A DNA stretch of 64,000 nucleotides, taken from contig JARUPY010000089.1 of the NCBI GenBank assembly GCA_029817715.1, forward strand, positions 124,001-188,000, written 5' to 3'. Below the pieces are notes generated by a model. The model made no database searches and had not been told where the DNA came from. It saw nothing but the letters and a program-made list of their open reading frames with translations. The translations under genes and the position numbers were made by a program. The stretch comes from Melastoma dodecandrum (taxonomy: Eukaryota > Streptophyta > Magnoliopsida > Myrtales > Melastomataceae). Below, piece by piece: positions 49,932 to 61,359 of this stretch (within the stretch, counting starts at the first letter, position 1; every line of letters begins with the position of its first letter).

Positions 49932-52900
49932 TCAACTCCCATCGGACTTCTCATCCAGATCCTCTCTTGGGCTTTCAGGCAGATCTCCAGTATAAGAGCC
50001 GTCAGGCTGGCGTATGTAGATATTTAAGTTTCCTGTGAACAGTGGTTCCTGCAGACAAAGAAACTCGTAAATAGGATAGTAGGCTTACCCCGCCAAAACT
50101 TTGCATTCTGACAACACTAGTAAAGGTTAACGACAAGAGAAACTGAAGATAGGTATCCGTTGCTTTTAAACTAGAAAATCTTACTTGATCCACCTCCTCC
50201 TGGCCCTCTGAGTGGAAGACAATTGGACGACATCTCTTATCTTCATTCATCAAGCTGGAATTTTGAAAGTGGGATATGAGCGCAGTTTTCCCTTGTATTC
50301 GAGCATATGCGAGCGATGCAACCTTTTCACTGTTAAACTTCTCCCACTTCTTTCCATTAAATGTCTGCACGAAAAATTAGAAAGTAAATGCATGTTAAAA
50401 ACCCTTTAAAAAACATATGGACAAATAACAGAGGCAACCTTACCTTATAGAAGGCAACGACGAGTGATGGAGAAACCATATTGATGAAAGCATAACCAAC
50501 ATTGCATTTGTTCTGCCAAACGAGCATAAATCATTAGACACCAGCCAATGACAAAGTTTCTTTCACCATTCCCAAAATTACCTTGAAGTCAATGGGCAAG
50601 TAAAGGAAATCATAGGTTCCCTTGTGCTGTTCATCAATGGCAGTGAGCAGCATTTTCGATGTGTACCTGAAAAGTACAAGAACAAAGGCAGTAGTCAAGG
50701 TGACCCTTTTCTTGACTCATGGGCAGGACAATATCGCCTGACAGACTTACAATTCACCTACTTGTTAGGGATATTCTTAATCATTAATGTGGTTCGAGTG
50801 TCTTCTCCATTAAGAATCTTTTCCAAATCCAGTTGATATTGCCTCTTGCTGTCCATCTGATTCCCATTACTCTCCATCCGGCGAACTCGACTATGATCAA
50901 CGAGCAACTCAAGGCCAGTTTCTCCAGGTCCATGATAAGAGCCATTCATATAAAATGCAGGTATAGGCCTAGGCAATGGCATCATTCCGAAGTATGGTGA
51001 ACCATTTTCTGATACATTCCCAGGGAGACTAATGGCTGCATTCGTAGCTGACCGATAACCCATGTTAAGTAAGTAATTCCCATTTGTGCGGCTTAAACTC
51101 CTCCTCCCTACAGCAACTGAGTTCATGAATGAACTCTCAGGTGACTCTCGGAAGAATCCAACATGCCTCTCCATAGGGACACCACTCGGGGCAGATCCAA
51201 CATGATGCAACTGACTAGAATTTGGAACCAGGAGATTCCCATATGGAAAGCCGTGAGACTGTCCACTGGATGCAAAAGAACGCCCAACTGCAGAAGATGA
51301 ATTTGACCAACCTGACGTACTGGCATGCTCCGGATATGGAGAGGGGCTACCCCAAAGAAACTGCGGACCAGATAGAGTTTTGATGGATGATGAATTCAGA
51401 CTTCCTTCACCTGAAGAAAAAGCAGGTGCGGGACTGGTACTCAGGTGCTCTGGAAAGGAATGAGGCTGAGGGTAACACAGTCCCTGTGGGGAACCCGCAC
51501 CATTTAACATCTGGTTAATATTATTAATTCTTCCCTGGTCCTTCCCAATGGCCCCAAAGTTCGATGGACTGGATGCATGAGGTGAAAGGATCGAAGCTAG
51601 ACCAGACATGGAATTGCTTGCTCTTGGAATTGGAGATCCACCACCTGGGGATTTGCTAAAAGCATGCAAAGGATTATGTTCTCTGGGGCTAGCAAACTGT
51701 GCCCATGTACCTATCAAGAAACATCCAATGACCTAATATGGTTGGAAACAGAAAAGATGCTGGCATAATGGTAAACAAGCAAAACTGGAATATTACTCAC
51801 CAGGAGGAGAACTGCCAATTGGGGAGCCAATTGGATGTCTGAATGCCTGGCCTTCATCCAGCTCCAAATCTTGGCCGAGCTGCTGGATTAAGCTAGAAAA
51901 CAAAAGACCTCCATCATTTACAAGGACACTGAAATATGGCCATGTCAAAACTCTTAAACAGATTTTATCACAAAGGCACTATCGCTGTAACAAGGCCAAG
52001 GAAAACCATGCAACTTCCTCATGAAACTATTTATGCAAATATTTATTGTAATTAAGGTCCAATGCAAAAACAGACCAGTTAATTAAAGTACATCCTGCAT
52101 TTCTACAAGAAAGACAAGTACATAATACAAGAAAGCCCGCCAACATAATCCACAATTGTTGCAAAAAACAATTGCCTGAAAGAGACCAAGAAACTTACTT
52201 CCGACGGGCACCGCCAGGGCGACTAGGTTCAAGTTTTATGCGCTTTCCTGCTATTTCACTTCTATTTAAAGCTCTTAGAGCAGCTTCTGCAGCTCTAACA
52301 TCGTAGAACTCAACAAATTTATGATGCCTCTTGTGAGGTGTCTCCCTTATCTGCATTTTTTTGAATAATAAAGTTATCGGGTAAGAACACTGAAGCCACA
52401 GCCAAATTGAGTATGACCTCTGCCATCTGGAATATCTAAGATGGAACATAGTAGTCTCCTGACCTCCTTTACTTCCCCGTAAGCACCAAATATTTGTCGA
52501 AGCTCGTCATTTGACACAGAAGCATCCAAATTAAATACTACAAGGGTTCCCTGATTGATGTCCTTTTCTGATGGATTATCCTGGATATAGATAAAACTAA
52601 AGCTAGAATAGAAGTGCTCAAACAGCAAAGAAGGAACCGGGAAGAAGCAGAATGCTTTCAAACCTTTGGTATAGAAAAATGAATGTCTAGTTTCCTTCGT
52701 CTCAAAGGCTTATTCTGCAGGGCACGCATCGCAGTCCGAGCATCTCGAATATCATAATAGGATATCATCACAAACCCCCGATGCTTGCAAGCAGTATATA
52801 GAGTTCGAATGTCTCCGTATTGCTAGAAACGCTAAATATGTTAGACAACCAGATGACAGATAGATGTGAAGGCAATTGCCAATGTGGTTTGAACAAAGAG

Positions 52901-54168
52901 AATGAAAAATTTATCGCCGCAGATAGATAACAGTCAATATAGCATCACACTGACTGTCCAATGTTCGTGGGAGGTTTACATGATGTATCCCGCCTTATTA
53001 CTATCTTGCAGCAAAACAATCCAACAGAATTGAGAACGGACAACAACGCGACAGAGATGAGGCCATGCTCATCTAGAAAAAACCATCGATAAACATGGAA
53101 GGCAACAGTGGGCCATTCAGTATTATTAAATTGGAACTAGACTCACAATTTTGATAGCATTAAGTGATGTTCTACGGCGGAACGTTGTAGCAGTTTCTTC
53201 CCGGGAGTAAGCTAAATTAAAGGAGAAGAAGCTTATGATAAATGACAATGTCGTCAACAAAACACAAAAGACGAGGCGGGCAGGGTATTGATACCATGTC
53301 TAGGGCATACTTATGCAGCCTTTTAAATACACTTGTTGGGGAATACGCCAACTTCAAATTACTCTTTCAACACACTCACTCCAGAATAATTTTAAAAAAA
53401 GGCAAACAAGCATAGAGGGGTATGGGTATCCACAACAAAGATAATATGACACAAAGATTGGAACAGTAAATGCTGTGATTGGAATTGCAAAAAGGGCATT
53501 TAAAGGCATTCACCTCAAAAAGCAATCGCAGTTCAGAGTCCTCGACGTTGCTGTTAATATTCCGCACAAAGAGGGTCCTTGAAGGATGCTCACCGTATGG
53601 ATGTTCTCCAGCAACAGTTCCATTACCATTTGAATGAGCATAGTGATTGATACCATTTGAGATACCATCAGATGAGCTAAGCTTTTGCATTCCAAAGTTA
53701 GAACTTTCAAGGGCATCAAAGTCAAGCTCCAATCCTCCTCCACTACCAAATAAATCATATTCATCCTGATCTTCCAGATTGTCCGGTAATCCCCGCAAGT
53801 CAAGATCATCCATAAGGCCAGCCAGAAGCTCTTCTTCATCGTCAGGAAGCAACTTTCCAATTGCATCAGTATCAAAATCTGCAAGTGCATTAACTTGTCC
53901 ATCGCCTTGGTCAGTTTCACTTAACTTACGGAAATCATCATCAATAGAATGACCAAGGTCTTCTAACCCAGTGAAATTCACTGCATTACAAAAGAATGAT
54001 ATAAGATCGTATTTTTGGAGAAGTCAATATGGGGTGTGTTAGAACATGCTCACATTTCTCATGAGGTAGGACAGGCAATGAGCTAGAGAAAAAGCTGGTA
54101 TCATCTGGTGCATGCGTCTCTCGAAGTACTCCCCAGGCGCCAGCCCCTATTCTGGTGGTAGATTTCAT
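49932..54168 (-). CDS. Mei2-like RNA-binding protein
   Basis: Plant Mei2-like (AML/OML) RNA-binding regulator linked to meiosis and meristem control. Eleven coding exons (54168–54054, 53980–53514, 52822–52664, 52580–52464, 52350–52199, 51892–51801, 51710–50762, 50666–50582, 50512–50444, 50364–50185, 50048–49932) sum to 2,502 bases and 833 residues, typical for the family. RRM1 begins SRTLFVRNINSNVEDSELRL and continues YGDIRTLYTACKHRGFVMIS. RRM2 begins QGTLVVFNLDASVSNDELRQ and continues KRHHKFVEFYDVRAAEAALR. The diagnostic C-terminal RRM3 includes [39 protein letters not shown] and LISHFQNSSL. The acidic DDEEELLAGLMDDLDL segment and the SSLPVLPHEKL motif near the N-terminus suit the AML2/3/5-type subgroup. 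The ATG at 54168 (MKSTTRIGAGAWGVL) fits that group; an acceptor just upstream (near 54192) suggests a spliced leader. Confidence 0.94.
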
Positions 54169-57100
54169 CACGGGAATTCTAGATGAACCTGCACATGGCC
54201 ACAGAAACTCTAACAACTCTTCTCTTTAGGAAAAAGAAACTAGGAAAACACACTTTTCATGAAATAATTTAGACTATCTAGACAAAAAGAAGATTTTTAC
54301 TTATTTTTCTGGAAACAGCAAAAAGCATAAACGACACTAATAAAATCAACCTAGCCTAGAAATCAATTACTTTAACCTCCCTCAACAAAAACACCTTGAG
54401 AGCTCTAAACTGGAGAAACTGCAGGGGAATATTTTTCTTCACTTCGCGTTTGTCTCATGGCGACAAATAATGAATTATGCAGTCAATGGTAGATTGCTCA
54501 AGACAACACAAATAGCTCTACACAGCATAATAAGATTAAAGAGAGCATCCAGAGAAATTAGCAACGGAAGAAACAATTTGCCATCATAACATGCAAACCA
54601 CAGATAAATAAAGTATAACAATAAACAGAGCATGAGTAGGGAGACAATGAGTCCTAGAAGAGGATCAGAAGTTTGGTGTTTCTGCAGATTGGACAATTTG
54701 TTGAGTAACTTCGAACAATTCCTTACTTTAGGAAAAAAAAAGAGAAAAAAGAACTTGAATGGATTAGACCTTAAGGATCTTATATGGATCAGCAATCGAC
54801 ACGGAGCACATCGCAAAAGCCTTGTGTTTCAAACACGGACTAAATTCAGCGCCCTAAAACCAACGCCGCTCAGCATATACAATTGCCAAAACTAGCTCTG
54901 AACAATCGGATATTACTACATCGCCCCGAAAATAATAAGCTCCATTGTTCTGAGAATTACATCATCGTAAAAATCATTTGATTCCCGCCACTCCACCACC
55001 TGTGTGGTTTTGGATGGAGCAGCCTACTCGACCGCGACATGATCGCAAGGGCAAACAAAGAACAAGTACAGCGGTAAATATAAGCGTACGATCCGACTGA
55101 TACAGGCACCCACCTGGAAGGGAGAATCAGAAGCTCAGACCGCCAATCCAAAGCGATTCCAATAATTCCAACCAAAGGCAGTCGATTCAAATAAATCCCA
55201 CGACCCCACACACCCACACAGCAAGAACAGCGTCACCATGCATGAGGCTGACCAAACCCTCAAACAAACGATTATCACAAAGGGATCACCGCCCCCCTAA
55301 GAAAAAAAAACTTCAAAAAAAAAATCTGAACTTTACTTCCACCAAGCAATCACAACACTAAGCGAGACCGACCCAGTTCGTAAAAACACAGGAAAAGGAA
55401 AAACAACAATAATGATGGGGGACTGCGGGTCCGACAACGTCGTAGCGGACACGGCAGAGGATTCCGCTGACGTCACGGCTCTAAACACAGGATAAGCAGC
55501 CAAAAAGAAGGGGGGGGGGGGGGGAGTGATTCTCACGAGCTGATTCGTAGAATGGAGTTTTCAGCTTAAGTGGACAAGACAAAAAGAAAGAGGAAGGAGG
55601 GAGGAAAACGGAGTTATGGGCTCTGGGGAGGGAGGAAGAAGAAAACACGTAACTTTTTTATTTATTTATTAATTAGTTCGGATTAGTGTGATCAATTTAT
55701 TTATCTACCTACTAAAAAGAAATACTTCTTCCTACTGATTGAATCGCATTGAGATATTTCTTCGTTTAGTAAAACAATTATTTGTTAAAAGACATATCCA
55801 ATCGCGAGTGACCCCAGTCTGCATTCATTGTGTCTCCTTTTCCTTTTTTGTATAAATATTTTGTGTATATAAAAAAATCTACAATGTAAATTAATACAAA
55901 TTTTGATTTTCAAAACTCATTAATCGTTTTGTTACGTTATAACTCTAATTGTGAAATAGGATTAAAAGTTTTAAAATTATTCTACTGATATCTTTAAATC
56001 GATGTTTGAAATATAAAATATTAATAAATAAAATAATTTACAGATTAAAGTTATTACATTTTTATTTTTACTTGTTATTTAATGTTAATAAAAAATAAAG
56101 TAAAAAGTTTTGAAATTTTAAAAATAATTACTAAAAATCAAATTTCATAAATTCGACTTTATTTAATAAGCCAAAGTTATAAAGCCCAACTTCTTTAAAA
56201 AGATTGATTTTTTATTTTTTTGTTTATATATTTTATCTTTTTAAAATCGAACTAACTTCTTTAAAGAACCTTTTAATCTGAACAAAGTCGAATTTACATG
56301 CTTTGATTTCGTAATATTATTTTAAAAACTTCAAAATTCAAATTTTATAACTTTTTTTTATTTCAGATTATAACTCAATGCTTTGAAACCAAACACACCC
56401 TACATCACGGTTTGGGCTGCTTCGTTGAACTTTGTTACGTCGTATTTTTCTGGTAATAACCCGGAGAAACAAATAAATAATCTCCCAAAAAAAAAAGGAG
56501 GCGAAAACAGAGTTTATAAAACGCAATTGAATCGAGAGTTTTGGGGTCCGTTGAACGGAGGGAGGGACCGAAGAAGACATGCCAAAATGTCATAATTTTG
56601 CCTGAATGGGAAATCCCCAAAATACCCCCACCCGGGGGTTGTGTTCCACGACATTGCTGACGGTGACGTGGATTTCTATTCAGGTTGGAAAGTGATGAAC
56701 GAATTTTAATGATCAGCTAGCTTCCTTTTCATTTTAATTTATTTGGAAGATATTCGGGGGAGTGGGGGGAACCAATAGGAATAAATGTTCACGAATAGTT
56801 CCTGCCCTCGGATCTTCTTTCCATGTAAATACTCGCCCATTTTGATACTTTGATAATTTCAAACCGCCCCACTTTCAATTTGAAGTATTGTCTTTTTTCT
56901 TTTAATTTTTTATTAAACTTTTTTAAGTTACGGTTTGAAATTAGACTTTAATAATGGAAATCGCGATTTCAAATAGTAATTTAAAGAAGATATTTAAGAT
57001 ATTTTTATTAAAAGGACGATTATTACAACCCAAGAGTGGCAACTACCATTGTCTTTACATCGTAGTTTCGTCATAACACGAAGAAATAAATAAATATTCG

Positions 57101-57936
57101 GGGGAGTGCTGACCGGTTAGGTTGGGTCAGGCCCAATAAGGCTACTTTTGATGCGAGCCCAGTAATACTTCACTGGGCCTTATAAGCCCAACCTCGTGTA
57201 TACGATGTGGCGGGGAGTTAAAGAGTGAAACTTTTGACGTTTTAATTTGGTTTTAAAATTTATTTTCTACAGATTTAACTTTTAAAATTCCTTAAATATC
57301 GTCTTGGATGAAGGATCACGATATTCATTTCTTAAAAAAAAAATGTTCCCAACCTCAAGGGTTGTTTATAATAATCCATCATAAACTAACTTTCAAAACC
57401 AAGCGGTAATCGATAACCCTAAACTAATCATTTAACCTGGCTAATACGCACAATTAATCTAATATCAATGACATAGGCAACGAGGGAAGTCGGGGAGGAT
57501 AGGCTTTGGATCGAGGAGGTCTGGATCGGGGTCGGTATCTGGGTCTTAACTCGATAAAAAGGGCAGTTTCTGACTTATAATTTAAAGAAGTCGCAATCTC
57601 GAACAATGACATCAAGGTCACAAAAGAGTGACGTAGCTAAGGATTGTATTTTGCTGAAGAAAGCACAGTTGAGGACCATGCTATTGGTTTGACATCCATT
57701 CATACTCACTAACCGGAAAACTTTCTAATTGTATGGATGTTGCGGTTCAAAATCGCGTCTTATCAGCTGATGCAATTGACAAAATCATGAACTACGTTTT
57801 TTATTTGTAAAAGTAATCGGCACTATGCTCAATGACGTCTTTATATGGGATGAGGTACCTCACATTAGTCAGTGTTCTCAACTGTGTCATGACACTTCTG
57901 GCATAGTGTTGGAGTTGATAATCTCATTTTTCTTTA
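54169..57936. promoter_or_regulatory. Mei2-like leader/promoter followed by AT-rich intergenic DNA
   Basis: From 54169 to about 55600 the DNA is likely the 5' leader, leader intron and promoter of the Mei2-like gene. It includes an uninterrupted G run (C on the coding strand) at about 55509–55525. From 55650 to 57930 it is AT-rich with no coding family. A few GTCGCAATC- or GCGGTTCAAAATCGCG-type palindromic units occur between about 56930 and 57780. Confidence 0.5.
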
Positions 57937-57945
57937 TAAAATAAA

Positions 57946-58129
57946 GGCAAAATATACGTTTATGGCCCTAATTTTTGTCAAACTTTCTATTTTGTCAACA
58001 TCTTTTTTTCGTATATCAAAATGTCACAAACTATTTAAGCAACCTTTTCTGTGTCAAATGTTAGACGGAGTCGGGGACGGTGCCGACGTGGACTTAACGA
58101 TTGTCCACGTCGCAAACGCGTTGGTAATC
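57946..58129 (+). repeat. Left terminal inverted repeat of the MULE
   Basis: It matches the reverse complement of 61167–61350 over 184 bases, with differences only near positions 17, 21 and 27 and at one internal site. Confidence 0.92.
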
Positions 58130-58470
58130 TACGGAGCAAAATACAGAGACGTGGAGGGGGGCCCGTGTAAGAATCCCCAATTAAAAACACAAAGAACCCT
58201 AGTTCCAGAATAGCTCGGACCAGGCGAAGGCGCAGGCGAACCCGAGCTCGAAGGCGAAGGCGAAGGAGAGCGACCGTAATCAAAGGCGAAGGAGGAAGTA
58301 AGGCGACTCAGGAACTGACTCGCTCGTTTGAAGTAAGGCGACTCGTATCCATCGAATCCTTGCCATCGAAGGTCTGAACCCTTTGTCTCCATTATTTGCT
58401 CTAGTTATTAGGTAGGTTGAAGGTTAAGTAGGCAATTTGGGTATTGTTTGTCTGGGCAGTCCTCTTTACA

Positions 58471-59992
58471 ATGAAGCGGCTGAATCTGAACATGCATGTT
58501 GGGGGTAGGATGTCTTTATTCGGGTTGTGTTCTTACACAGGAGGCACAATTGTTAAGTTCGGTGGGGTGGATGCTGACCTTATAGGATATTTCACTCTGG
58601 TTGCCTTGGCCAAAGATTCAGGGCTAAATAGGGTGTTGAAAATGTGGTATGGGCATCCGGGTAGCAGTTTGTCTCTAGTTAGGGAAATCGTAGGAGACTC
58701 GGAAGTTATGAAAATGATTGAGGAATGTCAAGAAGATGGCACAATTGATATATACTGTGAAGGGGAGGGTGACAGTGTTGCTGATGACTTAGAAGTAGAG
58801 GAAGATCCTAATGAGGAGGTTGATGGGTTAGAAGTAGAAGAAGAAACTGATGAGGAAACAGATGTGTTAGGGGTAGATGGTTCGGGTGATATGGAAGAGT
58901 CGGATGTTCCTCAGCCCACATGTCATTGATAGTGATATGCCTGTTCTTGAGGTGGAGTCAGAGTATGAGAAATCAGACGCCGAGCTAGGAGATGATTCTT
59001 CTTGTATGACCATAGGGGATAGACGGAAGAACCAATTGTGTGAATTTACCGATTATAACCCTCACTGTGATCATAAATTGATTGAATGGAAGGCTGGTTT
59101 GTGTTTTGAAACTCCTATGCAAATGCATGAAGCTGTCCAACGGTATGCTATTGCAAATGGTTATAATTTGTGTTGGAAACGAAGTAATAAGAATAGACAG
59201 GAAGCTATTTGTGTTAGTGGTTGTCCGTGAAGATGTTTTGGGTCTTTGATGAAGAAGGAAAACACATTTGTTGTTATGTATGTGTTGAATGAACATAAAT
59301 GTAGCCGGAGTATGAGTAATCGTCAGGCAACAACAAGATGGTTGGCAAGTCAATTCACGGAGGGGATTATTCGCAAGGCTGGTTTGACAGCTCGGGAAAT
59401 TCAGCAAGAAGTTATGGAGAAGCATCATTTAGAGGTTCCGTTAATGAAGATTTATAAAGCCAGTTGGTTAGCTGATAAGTTGGTTTATGGAACCATAGAT
59501 GACCATTACAAGCATCTTCGACCATATCTTGATGCACTGATGTTGAAATATCCGACTTCTACCTTTAAGTTGTCTTGTGACTTGACGCTCTCTACTGGGA
59601 CGTATACAACCTTCAAAAGAATCTTCATATATTTTGATGCTCTGAGATCTGGTTTCATAGAGGGTTGTAGACCTTTTATCGGGTTTGATGGGACTTTTAT
59701 TAAACATAAGTGTGGCGGGATTCTTTTAAGTGCGGTTGGTCGTGATGGCAATGAGGGAATGTTTCCCATTGCTTGGGCTGTTGTAGAAGGGGAAAACACA
59801 GAATCTTGGAGCTGGTTTTTGGAGTTGCTCCTGCAGAACGAACAACAATTGGAGAAGACACAAATGCGACTCGGAGCCAGGAATCTATTGTCTCTCCAAA
59901 ATCAAGGCACAAAGAGGCTGCCCGGAGGGGCAGGGGAAATGCTACGAGGAGGGGCACGGGAACTTGAAAGAGTTATTGTTATGTTCTTGTGA
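58471..59992 (+). pseudogene. MuDR-type transposase, frameshifted and internally deleted
   Basis: The frame opens at ATG 58471 with a plant MULE N-terminal domain (MHVGGRMSLFGLCSYTGG … LIGYFTLVALAKD) followed by an acidic linker. The MuDR DNA-binding-like region follows (LIEWKAGLCFETPMQMHEAV, QRYAIANGYNLCWKRSNKNR), then EHKCSRSMSNRQATTRWLAS. The start of the DDE core is GCRPFIGFDGTFIKHKCGGI, then IAWAVVEGENTESWSWFLEL. A frame change near 58915–58925 separates the linker from the DNA-binding part. A TGA at 59228 interrupts the protein, and at about 59835 the sequence jumps to an arginine/glycine-rich C-terminal tail. The region with the second catalytic Asp and the CCHC/SWIM part is missing. 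It cannot supply active transposase. Confidence 0.88.
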
Positions 59993-60280
59993 TGAATTGT
60001 GGATATGAAGAATTGTGGATGTAATTCAGTCATTGTGTATGGGAACTGCACTAGTGTTGTCTTTTGTAATGGTGTAATGGTACTTTTGTCACTGCCATAT
60101 GTTGAATGCATCTTTCAGACATCATACTACATTGTTAATCTTTCAACAGTCATACAAAGACAACTTACAATGACAGACATACTAAATTGTTCATCCAACA
60201 ACCAATGCAAAGACAGATTACAACTTTCAGACATATTGTTCCTCCCTACAGCCAATCTTCTTGCACCCTAAACGCCCTAA

Positions 60281-60831
60281 CTAACGAAAACAACAATACA
60301 GCACAACCGCCGCAAAGCAAACCACCACCAATCGCAGCCTCTTGATTTCTGTCTTCATCTTCTTAGTTATGTCTTTGTTTGCTTCATCTCCCTTAACTCT
60401 AAGCTCTTTGTACTTTTCGATCTTCCCTTCCAACTTTGTGATATGATCTTCTTTCGTTTGACACTGTTTGTTCAGGAATTCGATTTTCTCCTCCAGTTGT
60501 TTTTTCGACTCCAAAAGTTGTACCATGATTTCCTTCGGCCTACTTGGGGGGAGCTCCTCGTCCAGCCAATCGAAAAACCCACAATCATTTTCCTGTTATT
60601 TTCAGAGAACTCAACAACATTACAACAGAACATTACACTACCAAAACAACAACAGAAACAACATTTTCTGTACAATGTGACCTTCCATGCCGAACACCTG
60701 TAGAATCGCCGTCCTGGGTTGCTCTTACTCCAGGATGTGTATAATATTACCCTCCTTCCGTGGTTGTAAACTAGTCCACCTACGCTTGAGCTTGATACAA
60801 CAGAGCCACTACAATTCTCGTTACCACTCAT
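60281..60831 (-). CDS. MULE-borne GRF-type zinc-finger/coiled-coil protein
   Basis: Two exons, 60831–60682 and 60592–60281, give 153 residues in frame with no break. The N-terminus has a GRF-type finger: RRVILYTSWSKSNPGRRFYR, then CSAWKENDCGFFDWLDEELP, created exactly across the splice junction. The first metal-ligand pair normally found before this (a CxC-like motif) reads VYNHG, so one expected Cys is missing. The middle (about 70–135) is a coiled coil (VQLLESKKQLEEKIEFLNKQ … ITKLEGKIEKYKELRVKG). The C-terminus is a hydrophobic anchor (LVVVCFAAVVLYCCFR). It lies between the MULE ends, convergent with the transposase relic, which parallels the accessory gene position of mudrB but with an unrelated protein. 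Function is unknown. GRF fingers bind single-stranded nucleic acid in some proteins. Confidence 0.8.
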
Positions 60832-61166
60832 TACACTATACGTTGCTGCTTCCTTCTACGATAATGCTACCTGGTTCGTGCCAAAGCCGCCTCAGTGTCA
60901 AGGGTCGCCTCGGTCCTTCCTCGCCTTACTTCCATTCTTCGCCTGGTTCAAGCGAGTCACTTCCTGGTCGCCTTACTTCCTTCTTCGCTGCTGATTACGG
61001 TCGCTCTCCTTCGCCTTCGCCTTCGCGTTCTGGTTCGCCTGCGCCTTGCCTTCGCTAAAGCCTCCGACTTCGCTAAAGCCTCCGACTCGAATTAGGGTTC
61101 TTCTGTGGAATGTCTGATTTGGGGAGGATTCTTACAAATTAGAGTGCGCAACATATTTGCATTATT

Positions 61167-61350
61167 GATTACCAACGCGTTTGCGACGTGGACAATCGTT
61201 AAGTCCACGTCGGCACCGTCCCCGACTCCGTCTAACATTTGACACAGAAAAGGTTGCTTAGATAGTTTGTGACATTTTGATATACGAAAAAAAGATGTTG
61301 ACAAAATAGAAAGTTTGACAAAAGTTAGGACCACAAACGTATATTTTGCC
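61167..61350 (-). repeat. Right terminal inverted repeat of the MULE
   Basis: Inverted partner of 57946–58129. It ends at GCC before the TAAAATAAA duplication. Confidence 0.92.
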
Positions 61351-61359
61351 TAAAATAAA

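Larger units (their letters stand above)
57937..61359. mobile_element. Complete Mutator-like element (MULE) with target-site duplication
   Basis: The element spans 57946–61350 (3,405 bp). It has terminal inverted repeats of 184 bases (57946–58129 and 61167–61350), starting GGCAAAATATACGTTT, with about four mismatches between the copies. The 9 bases TAAAATAAA lie immediately outside both ends (57937–57945 and 61351–61359), a perfect target-site duplication of the length typical of Mutator elements. Inside the repeats are longer GGCGAAGGCGAAGGAGAGCG-type inverted subterminal regions (about 58200–58340 and 60900–61090). It carries a broken transposase (plus) and an intact-looking GRF zinc-finger gene (minus), arranged convergently. 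Confidence 0.93.

Noticed and set aside
53140..53215. An open segment between Mei2-like exons, as an extra exon.
   Set aside because: The flanking exons already join within RRM1 without a gap, so an insertion would disrupt the fold.
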